DNA of 51,286 nt from Nemertoderma westbladi (lineage: Eukaryota > Xenacoelomorpha > Nemertodermatida > Nemertodermatidae): contig JAUCBJ010007296.1 in the NCBI GenBank assembly GCA_032718475.1, positions 1-51,286 on the forward strand. Direction: 5' to 3'. Under the pieces are notes generated by a model. That model was not told the origin of the DNA, did not search any database, and saw only the letters and a list, made by a program, of their open reading frames with translations. How positions within the stretch are numbered: the first letter of the stretch is position 1; each line of letters opens with the position of its first letter. Both the position numbers and the translations under genes were made by a program. This document shows, in pieces, positions 1 through 11,416 of this stretch.

Positions 1-1828
1 CGAATAATCGCATAAACTCTGAATAATAAATATTACGCTACGCGTACAAACTACTCAAACAAAATACAGACCGAACACTGACAGACTACTATCAAGCCTA
101 AACAAACTACGGTATATGCAGACTCCGAAATGATTAGGGAGTATGCGCTCTAACCCAGTAGTGCGACTTATTCTTTAGCTGGGGGATTACCTTACAGCGT
201 TGCTGCCCCTACTTCCTAACCGTACTTAATCGGACAAGTGCTCTACACACACTGCAATTCGTTCGGACTTAACAGCAATCAGACAACAGCTCAGCCTACA
301 AATTGTCTGTACAATCTGATCAGGCTTACACGCCTTCTGTTCAATACTGGCCTACAAATAAATAAAACTTGACAGAAATAAGTAAAATCTCAATAAAAAC
401 CAGGCGTCCCCGATTAATTATTAAGACCTACTGGTATATAACAGTCAAAATCGAATAATACTGCTGTAGGTACCGGTCCGGATGATCAGGCAGTCAGGCC
501 TACTGGTTACCGGTCGACCGGTACTTTCGACTTTATTGCTTACTGCAATAAAGAAGCTATATCCTTTAATGTTCGCGCTTTCAGACCTTTGGCAGTTTAA
601 CCCGCCAAATTAGAATGTCTTCTAGATAATAAATCGCTTTTTAGTCTATGACAAGTATTTGATTCACTACACTAGTCGAAACCAATCCGTGCGCGACCAT
701 TCACCCGCTGGATATTCCCGGGAGATTGGGTTCGACGGTTTAATTTTTATTGCTATGTAAGCCTAATGTATTATTCGACTGACAGTAATATATAATCTCT
801 GACAATATTATTCACCTTCGGTAATATTAACAGTTCCTTTAGGACGTGGCGCTTTATCTATATAAACAGAGTTATGACTTAAACTACTCACAACGATATG
901 GCTTAATTATAATTCACATATATGGCGCATTCTTTAGGAATGCTTCTTTAACAGACTCACTCATACACAATGCTGCACAATACTGCACACTAATCTGACA
1001 ATCTTCACTGATTTTAGTCACATATAAAAGGAACACAGGCTGACTCATGTAGGGTCTATCAAATAACATTAGATTCACTTCAAACCACTTTAACATAAGT
1101 CACAATCGTTTATCTGTAACCCTTCTCTCTTACCTTCGGTATATCAAGAACATTGGGTTTCGGGGTTGTTTATCGTTATTCCAAATATAATAATTCATCA
1201 ACCATATTATGAAGAACTGACGGTAAATAGCAGTATAAAACAACCAGTCAGTACCGGTATGTATTGCACATAGGCATGAGATATTCAAGTAGTCAGTTTG
1301 CAGTCATCAGGTATGTTAAATTGCAGTCCGTTTGTTAAAGGATATATGCCCTTTATAATTAAACCTACCAGTGTACGACTAAAAAGCAGTACAGCACAAA
1401 AATACTTCCAAGCCGTTCTTTCTTTGGCTCAAGACTGAATGAATAAACACTGCACATAGGCATTTCGTCATTTCTCGGAAATTCTCTGTACAAGGAGCCA
1501 CAAAAACGCTCTCATTGGCTGACTGAGCTGAGAGACGCCGTAGAACAAAGGAAATCAACACGTATGAATGTCAGCTGTTAACCGTAGTCATAGTAACTAC
1601 TGTTCAAGAGTAGCTATCACTCCTTTGCGTCACAAATTGCCATAGAATCATAAAATATACCTTTCACAGTACACATACGGAGGAAATAAGTCTTAGATCC
1701 TCTAAAAACACCGATACAGTAATAATACGGTCTCTTACACTTATTAAATCAACTACAGAGTATTTTAATGTAAAAGATAATAAAAATAACGGGGCAATTC
1801 AGCAAAGGCTTTTACACAATTACTATAG
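1..1828. other. AT-rich DNA with no gene recognised
   Basis: No reading frame here resembles a known family, and the short open frames are not supported by splice sites or composition. The stretch may hold the 5' part of the Penelope-like fragment that follows, but I could not see reverse-transcriptase motifs in it. Confidence 0.5.
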
Positions 1829-2199
1829 CTTCTCAATTCTAGAACTGCAGTCCATCACGGCATCAAGACATGTACAGCCAAAAACGTAGTTTACCACATA
1901 GAATGCAATAAATGTAAAGAAGATTATATTGGTGAGACGGTAGGACCGCAGTGAGAGAACGAATAGCAAAACACCGCAACTCCATACGTAATAAAAATAA
2001 ATTCAAGAACAGCACAGTAGGTCAACATTTCAAAGATAAGCACCCACACGACACCAACACCCCTCACCCCTTTAAAATCCGCATCCGTAAACATTGTAAA
2101 GACTGGGTACACCGTAAGTTAACTGAGAAAACGCTAATTATTCGCGAAAGTCCCTCCATGAATATTCAGTACAAGGACGAGTTCGACACAGGTTGGTAA
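1829..2199 (+). pseudogene. Penelope-like element, GIY-YIG endonuclease fragment (frameshifted)
   Basis: The translation shows the GIY-YIG endonuclease signature of Penelope-like retroelements: a VVYHIEC segment, a CNKC cysteine pair and YIGET. After that come ERIAKHRNSI and, later, a conserved QHFKDKHPH block. In Penelope-like elements this nuclease lies C-terminal to the reverse transcriptase and nicks target DNA. The frame of YIGET meets a TGA at about 1951, while the following ERIAKH block is in another frame, so a single-base shift separates the two halves. An in-frame stop lies just upstream and no reverse transcriptase was recognised 5' of it. It is a dead, 5'-truncated copy. The family call is sound; the exact limits are approximate. 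Confidence 0.72.
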
Positions 2200-3116
2200 A
2201 TAAATAATTATTGTGCTTTTAAATTTGTGTTAATAATAGGCCGTGCCACCTGAATACCTACAGTATACCAATTGGTGCAATAATCAGTATAGCAGTAGCA
2301 GTAGTTCATAGGAAGTAGTGCGTATAGTTTTAGTAGTGTGTTAGTACAATCTAGTTGCTTGAATAATAGCCTGTTGGCCGAAATATCGCAACAAACTTAA
2401 TTATTTTATTTTATATGTCACTAGTATTGGTCTTCACCCCACCTATATTGACAATATGATCAGAACAGTGACCTGGGCACGGAACTACCTATAATGTGCT
2501 AACTGTTATAATTTTCACAAACAGAGTAGGCCTGCAACCGATTTGTATAGACTATCTGATACGTAATTTGATTAATTTAAAATTTTCCCTAATTTCCAGA
2601 AAATTTGTTTAAATAAGACCTTATTTCCACAAATTATCCAGAAATTCTGTTCGTGCTTTTAGACCGTCAAATTTTATTATCACAGAAATCTCGCTTAAGT
2701 CTGCCAAACGAGTTAACACCCGATATAAATCAGCTAGTGCAGCGTACGACCCGTTAGGGAGCCTGAAATATATCGGCTTACTAGAATTGGGCTGGTTGTA
2801 TCATTCGATTAATTCTCGCTGTATAATTCCTAACAATTAGGTTCACTTAAGGGGTAAGTTTTAACATTTCCGTTTTAGGTGTTGTGTTCTAGATAACAAA
2901 AAATTATATGTATTAAAGTTAAATTACAATTAATATTATACTCTGAGAGTTTTACAAGAACCTACATAGTAACTATAATTCCAAAAAGACTAGCACAGAT
3001 ACAAATAAGAGAAAGCACAACACATTACATAGTTTACAGATTCAGTTTACAGAGTCAGACGAGTGGAGTGATCGGCAATTCAGCTCCATCCTCCGTGTCA
3101 CGTGTCCGTGACCGTG
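2200..3116. other. Non-coding DNA; possible Penelope-like 3' tail
   Basis: At about 2371-2390 there is a GGCCGAAATATCG box of the kind often found just after Penelope-like GIY-YIG domains, where hammerhead-type ribozyme remnants occur. The upstream CTGATGA half of a hammerhead core is not intact. The rest is AT-rich with no gene seen. Confidence 0.3.
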
Positions 3117-3437
3117 TCAGTGTCCGTGACCACTGTGCCACTTTAGCCTCGACCCCCTGATGAAATGAGAAGCCCCTCGAACTATGGCGAACTGCACACG
3201 GCGGCGAACCCACTCCATGACGGTGCTATAAGGTCTGTCCCAGTTGTGGTGTAACCTATCAGCGAAGATCCTCAGGAGCTTGTTGGCCTGCGGTGCCAGA
3301 ACTCCATCGCAAGAGACTACGAAGGGTGCAAAGTCCGGTCTCCTCTGTCTCGCTGGTTCCACATATAGTGCGGTTTTAACGTCCTCTGCAGATTCTAGGA
3401 CCCTCATCGGGGGGCGTCCCGCATATGCGCGCGTCAA
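3117..3437 (-). pseudogene. C-terminal remnant of a retrotransposon reverse-transcriptase ORF
   Basis: The conceptual protein contains FAPFVVSCDGVLAPQA, a PYSTVMEWVRRR stretch and a final FIRGSR. This arrangement matches my memory of a C-terminal domain of retrotransposon polyproteins common in cnidarian and deuterostome genomes: an F.P.V.S.DG block, a .W..PYS.VM..VR.R..FA block, then IRGSR. Upstream on the same strand (higher coordinates) are in-frame stops and only faint similarity, and no RT motif is visible. It is probably a degraded, 5'-truncated copy. The exact clade is not decidable from this fragment, and the call rests on pattern memory rather than an alignment. Confidence 0.45.
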
Positions 3438-4454
3438 GGTTTACGACCCCGATATCTAACAACGCCTGAGTCTGAGTCCAGTCTGTGGATTGAATGCCCC
3501 TGGAACTCCTACATCACACCAAAGTCCTGCTTCTCCCTCCACTTAATTCAGGCTGGCTCTGACTATGGGTTCCGACTGTCACGTTTCGTGGTCCAAATAC
3601 TAGAGAGGTCAGATCCCCAACAACATGACGGAGTTCATTATAATTTATGTCTTTGGTTTATGAGGCCTTTTTTAAATTCCAATTCTTCCAAATTCAATTG
3701 TTATTAATCAAATTTCACAAACATTCAATAATTTGAATTTTAATTGTATCAATGAGGCATTAATTCAATTAAATTGTCAATTAGCAACAATCAGACAATT
3801 AGGCAAACCATAAATATTTCATTAACGATATAGACAGTACAAACAAAACAAATAAACAATAAACAAAACAAGTACACAAAAGGCACTAAACAATTAAAGA
3901 TTACAAAACTCTATAAAGAATTACGGAATTAAAGAGTACAAAATACAATAAACAATTGAATTGAAGTAAACAAACAGCAATAAAACTACCAGTATAAATT
4001 AAAGTAACAAAACGTTATACACTATTTATTAAAGTAAGCAAAACTCATTAAACAATTAAACGTAAATAAAAAAACACAATAAACGCAACTCTGCAGTAGG
4101 CCTACTGACCACAAAATGACTGAATGAGTCATTTATTGGCGATGAATCATGTGACTGATTTTTATTGCAATGCGTGTCAAGCACCACTAAAGTTCTTATT
4201 AAATTTTTGTCAAGTTATAAAGTCACCGAAAGTATGTTCTAGGTATACAAAATTTGTTAAGAATTTGTTAAGTGCATTGCATGATAAGTGCCCACCCAAA
4301 TATTTCTTAAAATCTATACTGTACTTGGCAAGTATTTTTTAATTCCTTAACAAATAATGCAAAATGTGGTAATTGTAAAAATTTAGTAAAATTATCATGC
4401 CAGTACCTTGCCATTAGGTAGTACTTTACTAATATGATAAGATTCTCAACCCGG
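3438..4454. other. AT-rich spacer with A-rich simple repeat
   Basis: About 3835-4080 is dominated by AAACAAAACAAATAAAC-type low-complexity sequence. No supported coding region was found. Confidence 0.5.
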
Positions 4455-4712
4455 GCAGTCTGTGCCTCAGTGAGGCATAGTCTGTGCCTCAGTGCCTCAG
4501 TGATGCATAGTCTGTGCCACAGTGAGGCATAGTCTATGCCTCAGTGAGGCATAGTCTATGCCTCAGTGAGGCATAGTCTATGCCTCAGTGATGCATATTC
4601 TGTGCCTCAGTGAGGCATGGTCTGCGCCTCAGTGAGGCATAGTCTGTGCCTCAGTGCCTCAGTGAGGCATAGTCTGTGCCTCAGTGCCTCAGTGAGGCAT
4701 AGTCTGTGTCAG
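4455..4712. repeat. 22-bp tandem repeat with palindromic core
   Basis: Units read roughly TCTGTGCCTCAGTGAGGCATAG, with some units shortened or carrying an extra GCCTCAGT block. Each unit contains GCCTCAGTGAGGC, a near-perfect inverted repeat, so every monomer could form a small hairpin. There are about a dozen units. Confidence 0.85.
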
Positions 4713-4770
4713 GTCTTAAATGAGAGTCTTACAAATTCGAACGGCAACGAACAAATTCGATGGTTACTGT

Positions 4771-4860
4771 TCCACCTTGGTGTAGTGGTTGCATTGAATT
4801 CACATCTCCCGTATGTCATGAGTTCGATCCCCGCATGAACCAGGGCAATTTTCGTTCGGT
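4771..4860 (+). mobile_element. tRNA-derived SINE copy
   Basis: The sequence holds a Pol III type-2 internal promoter: a TGGTGTAGTGGTTGCATTG A box and a GAGTTCGATCCCC B box. The spacing is tRNA-like and the head ends in AACCA. A second diverged copy is at 28098-28170 on the other strand. Beyond the B box both continue into GGGCAATTTTCG or GGCAGTTTTCG, so the similarity extends past the tRNA part, which points to a SINE. I could not derive a convincing cloverleaf with a decodable anticodon, so it is not called a functional tRNA. Confidence 0.6.
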
Positions 4861-6013
4861 CAGCAATAGGCCTAACTTTGCAAAATGCAGTATTATTGCC
4901 TAGTAACAAATTCATGGCTACTATATGGTTTTCACTTTGAGATATTTCACCCTCTATCGGTAGACTGGGGAACTTCAGACTACTCTGTGACTCTGCAAAA
5001 GATATAGCCTATGCCGTAGTAGATGCCGATTGGGGGGTCAAATTAAGTAATAATATATCTTAATAAGTCTCAACATCTTGCCTCATGGCTCGCCCAGCAG
5101 AACTCTTAAGCAATATGGCTTCATAGTTTTTAAGGAAAACTGGTAAACGAGATTTGTTAATTACGCATACCTCGCAGTCTTAAGTAATTAATTATACAGT
5201 AGGTTAGATCGTTTTGAGAATAGGGCCATTGGAAACAGCGCCCTCGATAACCTCAGTACAAAGAAAATTAATACAGATTAACCGGATATAGCTTGTTATT
5301 ATAAAACATAAATTATAATACAGTAGAACAATTAGGGTTGTAAATAAAAACCAAATCGTTGTTTGAATAGCTGATTTCTGAATGTGCCATCAGAAATGTG
5401 TACCGGTAACTCGTTTAGGAAATAAAAATAAATAAATACTTTTAAGAAAATAACTAAAACTTTTCAGGAAAACAATAAGATAATGAATGGGAATGCAGTG
5501 AACGGGTGGCTATTATAGTGGGGATAGAATGGGATAGCCAATCGTGGGATAGGAGTGATAAAAGAATGTATAATTAAACCAATCAGAGAGCAGCTTTTAT
5601 GACGTCATACGAGGCGAGATAATGTTTGCCCAATGTTATTCAATGGTAGCCAGAGTGGCGCCATTGAATAACGAAAACAAAGGGGGTCGCGAGAGGAAAG
5701 ATTATAAAGTTAACGGTATGGGATCTATAAACCATCGATCTAAATATAGACATTATGTCATAGTGATGTCATTTAGCAATGGTAAGTAATATAAAAACTA
5801 ATTATTGATAATTCTAAAAATAGAAATCAATGTATAAAGTAAAAGTAATACAATTAATTAATTTAAAATAAAGTACAAATAAATAATTATTTAAAATTAA
5901 ATACAAATAAATAAGTAACAATAAATACAATTAAATAAATTAAAATTAAATACAAATACAAATAAATAAGAATTAATAAATAAAAGAGCTGCGGTGTCAC
6001 TTATGACACCCTC
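4861..6013. other. AT-rich intergenic DNA
   Basis: No gene was seen. About 5810-5985 is a low-complexity AAATAAATAC-type repeat. Confidence 0.5.
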
Positions 6014-6266
6014 TTGGTCCTCTAGGCGACAGTTAGACATCACTGACACCATTGTGTATCTGATTGATTAATTAGGATAATCAATTAAACCCTAATTAGG
6101 AGTCGTAAGACACCTATTATGGTTTAATTGTACTAATTAATTGATGACACCTGTCAATTAGGGTCTAATTAGCCTAATAAGGTGTCACCCAGACAGTCTG
6201 GCGCCAATGACACCCAAAGGTGTAATTGGGCTGTCAGTGGGGTCTAACTGTCACCGAGAGGACCAA
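6014..6266. mobile_element. MITE with roughly 36-bp terminal inverted repeats
   Basis: The left end reads TTGGTCCTCTAGGCGACAGT. The right end, on the opposite strand, reads TTGGTCCTCTCGGTGACAGT, and the similarity continues through TTAGAC..CACTGACA. The 253-bp element has no coding capacity. No exact target-site duplication was found, so the superfamily is open. Confidence 0.75.
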
Positions 6267-6761
6267 TACTCTACTACTAGCGGTCTCACATAGGATTTCT
6301 AAGCCGTTAATGCACTCAAGTTACTAGTCTGAAAGCACCTGAAAATTAAGTTTGCAATTTTGCAAGTTTTTGCAGCTTGCAATTTGTTAGGCGACCGTGT
6401 AGTGGTCGGTAACAATGTTCAGTAGGCCACTGTCTGTACGTGACAGCAAGCAATGTAGGCCTGTCTGTCTGTGGTGTAAGAAACAAGATGTATGACATAC
6501 GACAGTCTGTACTTCTATTCTGACAGTCTACTGTAATCATATTACACAGTAAGCTGCACGGTACAAAGGTGCTATATTATGTTAGGTCCTCATTCCTAGT
6601 ATCCTAACATCACCCCCACACAAAATGATTTGTTATACTGTATGTATAATAAAGTTTTGAATTATGGGTATTCTACGTATCTCGAGTTTATCCACACATA
6701 TAATTCTTCAACCAGTATATGTTGTTATATTTAGTTCAAGTTCGTATAATTATTGAATTCG

Positions 6762-7907
6762 TCAAACAGTATATTGTTTCCCACTTCGCAATGTTTTTAT
6801 TACTTGACCTTGACCTTGAGTCTGTCCCGGTTCCCGCATTGCTGGATACTGAGATTGTCCCTGTGAAATAGGATCAACCGAAGTACCTTCCTGTGTGGAT
6901 CCTTGGGTCGGTTCCATGATGTCACCACGTCCTGTTGCTAGTGGTAGACCGCCGGTTGGTACTCTTTTACCACTTCCGACACTGGGACCTGCTCCAGCGT
7001 GACGGCTCATCGTAGTAGTTGGATTCGAATTGGTAATGTATGTGGTACCTTCTTTGTCATTCCATGGGTTGTATCGACTCCTTATTTGGTTAACATTGCG
7101 TTTGACCAAAATATCACCAACTTTAACCATGTATACTCGCGATCCAATCCTTTTTATTATTCGTCCCGGGAGCCACTTTACAATTATTTGCCCCCTACCC
7201 GGTCGACTATAGTTTTTTATCCAGACCGCTTCACCGATCTCGAATTTTCCACTTGTTTCGTCGCTTTTGTTACTCATCACTGGATATTCCAATAACCGTT
7301 CTAACCGAGTCTTTGTAGGATATTGGAAAATTGATTCGTTCGGGGTTTTTCCTCTTGGTGTGTACAGTGAATTTCTATCCTGCATTAGGAAATTACTGAT
7401 CTTATCTTGTACAGTATCGTTTTCGATACTGAACTTTTGTTTCTTCATCGAGTTCTTTATACTTTGCACGGTTCTTTCAGCAGCACCATTTGAAGTTGGT
7501 GAATAGAATGCGGAACTCCAATGAGTTATACCGTTGTCTGTAAAGAAACTTTCTATTTCTGTTGAAATGAACTGTGGTCCATTATCACTAAATATTATCG
7601 CCGGAATTCCTGTAAATGCAAACATATTATTCATTTCTGTTATAATTATAGAAGACTTTGCATTCTTTAATACTCGGGCATCTTTCCAACCAGAATACGT
7701 ATCAACCATACCTAAAATCGTATGTTCTTCGAAATCTGCTAAATCTGTGTGAATTCGTTCAAATGCTGCCTTAGCTGTTGGTAATGACACATATTCTTGA
7801 GGTGGACTGTTGGCGAATTGTTGACATGGTGTACACTCTTTGATGAATAACTTTATATCATCTACTATACCAGGCCACCAACAGTTGTCTGCTGCTTTTG
7901 TGAGCAT
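6762..7907 (-). pseudogene. pol: Gypsy pol part 2: integrase core and C-terminal tail
   Basis: This 381-residue segment is in the same frame as the upstream pol piece, past the TGA. It opens with the second half of the HHCC zinc domain (WWPGI, then CTPCQQ). The rve catalytic core follows, with all three DDE acidic positions present: HTDLADF, FSDNGPQF and the E in SNGAAERTVQ. Next is a GPY/F-type C-terminal domain (GEAVWIKNYS...KWLPGRI) and a Gly/Gln/Pro-rich tail ending RSGKQYTV. Integrases insert the double-stranded cDNA into the host genome. Although its active site looks intact, it could be made here only by reading through the stop. Confidence 0.85.
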
Positions 7908-7910
7908 TCT

Positions 7911-10487
7911 TCATTCTCCGATGTGTGCGGAATGTAGTTCCTTCATTACATGTGCCTGTAAGCTGGATGGTATTATAATTCGATTACCACGCATAATTAT
8001 TCCTTCTTTGATTGTAAGTTCAAATTCAATAGCTTTGTAATGACGTAACTCAGGATTATTTGTTTGTATCTTTTCGCCATATTCGACTGTGCGTTTCAAA
8101 TGATGCAATCCCGGATCAGCCTCAGCAGCATCTTGTAATCCTTGTTTGGTTAAAGGAATGTCTACTATATTTTGTTCCTGTTGTAGGTCCATAGCTCGAA
8201 TGTCTATATCTGATTTATCCTTGTAAATATTATCTTTGGTCGCAGGTGTAAGTCTTGATAATGCATCAGCAATATTCTCTTCTGAACTAATAGCTGTAAC
8301 TGTGTAGTTATGAGCTGCTAGCTCAACAGCCCAGTGTTGTAACCTTGAAACAGTCGTAGCAGGAAGCGCTTTTAATGGACCAAATATTCGTTTGAGTGGT
8401 CTGTTATCGGTAACGATTGTAAACTTATGACCGATTAAGAATTGCTGGAATTTTCTTGTACCAAACATTATAGCAAGTGCTTCCCTGTCGAGCTGGCTAT
8501 ATTTTCTCTGATGCGTATCAAGTGTAGCTGATGCAAAAGCAACTGGTGTGAATTCACTTTTCTCATTAATCTGCCCCAATATGGCAGATACAGCCTTTTC
8601 AGACGCATCGGTGATTAATTCCGTTTTCAACGATGGATTAAAGTGAACCAGTAGTGTACAATTCGATATGGCCTCCTTCACATTATTGTATGCATTGTTG
8701 GCTTCTTTTGACCATTCAAATGGTGTATCTTTCTGTAGTAATTTATACAATGGGTTGGATATCTCCGCGTATTTGTGTACATACTTCCGTAAATAATTCA
8801 TAAAACCCAATGCACTTTGTAATTCTTTCTTTGTGGATGGAGGTTTCATATCCCTGACTGCTTGTACCTTCTTTGGATCTGGCAAAAATCCTTTGCTTGT
8901 AATTATATGCCCACAGAATTCCACTTCTGACTTCACAAATGAACATTTCTTCATTCCTATTGTAAGTCCAGCTTCCCTAAGTGCTGTAAACACTGTCTGG
9001 AGATCCCGTAAGTGCTCTTCCATATTGTTAGAAGCTATTAGAAACTCGTCCATGTATGATACTGAAATGTATTTGCTCAATGTACAATGAACAACTTTAA
9101 GACATTTGGCTGCAGCTGGAGTGATTCCATATGGCAACCTTGTAGGTTTTAACAATCCTAATGGTGTCGCTAATGTAAGCAGCGCTTGGCTTTCTTTATC
9201 GATTGGCAATTGGTTGTAAGCTTGTGCCATATCCAACTTCGTAAAAATTGTCTTGCCCTGCAGTTTGGCGGACATTTCCTCTTGAGACATTAAAGGGAAA
9301 TAATCTTCTATGAGGTACTGATTTACAGTGCTCTTATAGTCCCCACAGATTCTGACGGATCCATCGTTTTTAGGCATAATTACTAATGGTGTAGCCCAAT
9401 CAATGTTTTCTCCCTCATCTGTATGTACTAGACATCCTTCTTTTATGTCAATCTTTAATTGTTCTATGACTTTATCCTTGTATGCATGTGGGACTGATCT
9501 TGAATGAAGGAATTTGGGATTTGTGTTTGATGTTTTGATCCTAATTTGTAAAGGTTCTCCCTTATAACATCCCACACCAGTTAGAACCTCTGTAAATTCT
9601 TGTAACATGGTTTGTAACCGATATGGTAGATCTTTCGTGTCTAACTGAGTATTTTGGATTTTAATATCCTGTTGTAACAACTCATCAATACTAGTTCCGC
9701 GGTGCACTAAATGTTGTAGCCAATATAGACCAAATAATGGTGAATTTTCGGTTTCACTCTCCTCTGCAATAATTAGCGGCATATTTTCTAACTTTGCCAC
9801 ATTTGTACCTGGGAATTCAACCACAATGTAAATGACTCCCTTGATCCTGGCAGTTCCTTTGCAGTATCCACGTAACTTTGAAGGACAATCATGTAATTGT
9901 ATATCTTGGAACTGTTCAACGTATTTGTTGTATGGTAATATGCTATGCTTAGCGCCAGGATCGAATTCCATTTGTATTTTCTTATTATTTATAAGAATAT
10001 CTAGTTGAATCGAATTGACTTTGGGTAAAGTCACTGTATTAATCTCAACTTCATTGCCTAAATCCTGTAAAATACATGTATGTTTCATGAATAAATTGTC
10101 ATTGTACTCTCCTTCATCTATGTCAACCATTCCAACTGAGCCTCTTTGACTGTTTGGCTTTAAACTGATTAGATCTGGTTGCATTACGTTTTTTAAAACA
10201 TGCCGTTTCAACATGTCCCTTAGCTTTGCAATATCGGCATATGATATGTTCTGGCATTCTGCATTCTGTAATTTTATGGCCTGTTTTCCACAACGGTAGC
10301 AAGTAATCTGCCTACTTTGACTAACCTGGTGGTTGTGAAGTATATGAACTTGAACTACCTCTGCTAGTTCCTCCACGGTATCCTCCACGACCCCGGCTGT
10401 TTCCAAACCGACCACGATTGGAGGATCCTTGGTCTCTCTGACTTGTATTAACACGTTGTATCTCAATCTCTGATTTGTTTCTATCAT
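7911..10487 (-). pseudogene. pol: Gypsy pol part 1: protease, reverse transcriptase, RNase H, start of integrase
   Basis: Recognisable blocks, in order: a degenerate CYRCGK knuckle lacking its histidine, a protease core, RT motifs (IFTKLDMAQAYNQL, LPYGI, SYMDEFLIASNN), RNase H (LITDAS, LDREALAI, IVTDN) and the HxxxH start of the integrase zinc domain. The protease triad reads D-P-G where aspartic proteases have D-T/S-G (9951-9962). The RT catalytic box reads YMDE instead of the usual YxDD (9045-9056). The frame ends at a TGA (7911-7913) inside the integrase zinc domain, and the downstream piece continues in the same frame, so this is a single nonsense change. The rest of the frame is open, which suggests a fairly recent loss of activity. 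The true N-terminus lies inside gag. Confidence 0.85.
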
Positions 10488-11043
10488 ACGCTATGTTGCG
10501 AGCTTCCTCAAAGCTAATTGCCATATTTAGCGCTTCAGGGAATGTATCTTCCTGCTTTTGTATCAATTCGGTTGCAACATGATTATTTATTAAACCAGCA
10601 GTCAGCTGTTCTCGTAATTGGCCATCCAAATCTGTAAATTGACAATCTCTGGCAAGGTTACGCAATCTTTTTGCATAATCTGTAATGCTTTCCTCTTTTT
10701 GCTGTGTACACAGTCTGAATTTTCTCCTTGCTGCTTCCTTGGACTTGCCTTTGCGATAGTAAGTTGTAATGGTATCCAACAATGTATCGATTGGATCCTT
10801 TGTAATATCTGCTGGATATCGTAAATCATTCAGCAGATCTAATGTTGCTAAACCGCAGTTCGAAATGAATATATCTGTCTTGGCTTGTTCTTCTTCTAAT
10901 GCTGTCATTGCTGTATTGTCCGGTTTCACCCAGTTTGTAGTTCTGAGAATCGTACGGAACATAACCAAGTATGTCTCCCACCGGTCTTTCTCAGGGTTAA
11001 AAGGAGCACAAACGTTACTGTATTTAACGCCTCTGTAAGCCAT
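10321..11043 (-). CDS. gag: Gypsy-type Gag polyprotein
   Basis: This 240-residue open frame has the make-up of a retrotransposon capsid protein. It has a Retrotrans_gag-like helical core with the R(K/R)FRLCTQQKEESITDYAKRL stretch (about residues 105-125), then a Gly/Arg/Ser-rich basic tail (residues 205-235) typical of the nucleocapsid region. It starts with MAYRGVKY at an ATG about 310 nt after the putative primer binding site. It overlaps the pol frame by about 167 nt, with pol in the +1 frame relative to gag. The zinc-knuckle-like CYRCGK sequence is read only in the pol frame. Whether the overlap is a programmed frameshift or a later mutation cannot be settled from one copy. Confidence 0.78.
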   Translation of the reverse strand: MAYRGVKYSNVCAPFNPEKDRWETYLVMFRTILRTTNWVKPDNTAMTALEEEQAKTDIFISNCGLATLDLLNDLRYPADITKDPIDTLLDTITTYYRKGKSKEAARRKFRLCTQQKEESITDYAKRLRNLARDCQFTDLDGQLREQLTAGLINNHVATELIQKQEDTFPEALNMAISFEEARNIAYDRNKSEIEIQRVNTSQRDQGSSNRGRFGNSRGRGGYRGGTSRGSSSSYTSQPPG

Positions 11044-11416
11044 TGTAATTTGTTGGCTAACTGTATTATTGTTGTATTGCTGAAATTCTATTAGTAACTT
11101 GCTGTGGCTGACTGTAGCGTAGCCTGTAGACTGTCAACTGTATAGTATTGCACTGTATTGTACAACTGTAGCTGTACTACCGGTACTGTAGACTGTAGGT
11201 AGGTAGGAGTGTAGGCCTACCGGTTTCCGGTCCGGTCAGACGGTACAGTTCAATCTTTGCCGTTTCATCTTCTGTATTGAAGAACACCAACGCATTATAA
11301 TTAAATGTACATAAGGTATACCGGTAATTAAATTAATAATTGAGTTTATATTTATCGCAGCGCCAATTTGTGCGCAAATCAAATTTTAAGTTCACGTTAA
11401 GTTCAAGTTTTTTTAA
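11044..11416. other. Gypsy leader and possible remnant of its 5' LTR
   Basis: This non-coding stretch precedes gag on the minus strand. It contains the primer-binding-site-like sequence at 11351-11365, followed outward by about 50 bp that weakly resembles the inner edge of the putative 3' LTR at 6331-6380. Beyond 11416 the sequence is RTE-like. Confidence 0.4.

Larger units (their letters stand above)
6331..11400 (-). mobile_element. Ty3/Gypsy-type LTR retrotransposon, 5' LTR mostly lost
   Basis: Domain order on the minus strand is gag, protease, reverse transcriptase, RNase H, integrase, which is the Ty3/Gypsy order. A purine tract (6613-6620) is followed by TGATGTTAGGAT, a plausible 3' LTR start at 6612. 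A TGGCGCTGCGAT sequence (11365 down to 11354) is a plausible primer binding site upstream of gag. The matching 5' LTR start is not found: at about 11415 the sequence changes to an RTE-like reverse transcriptase. The LTR limits are therefore uncertain. The element is non-functional as it stands: one in-frame stop splits pol, and two active-site motifs are altered (see the gene entries). Confidence 0.8.

Noticed and set aside
4771-4842. Functional tRNA gene
   Set aside because: Internal promoter boxes are present, but the stem pairing and anticodon loop are not convincing. A related copy shares sequence beyond the tRNA region, which points to a SINE.
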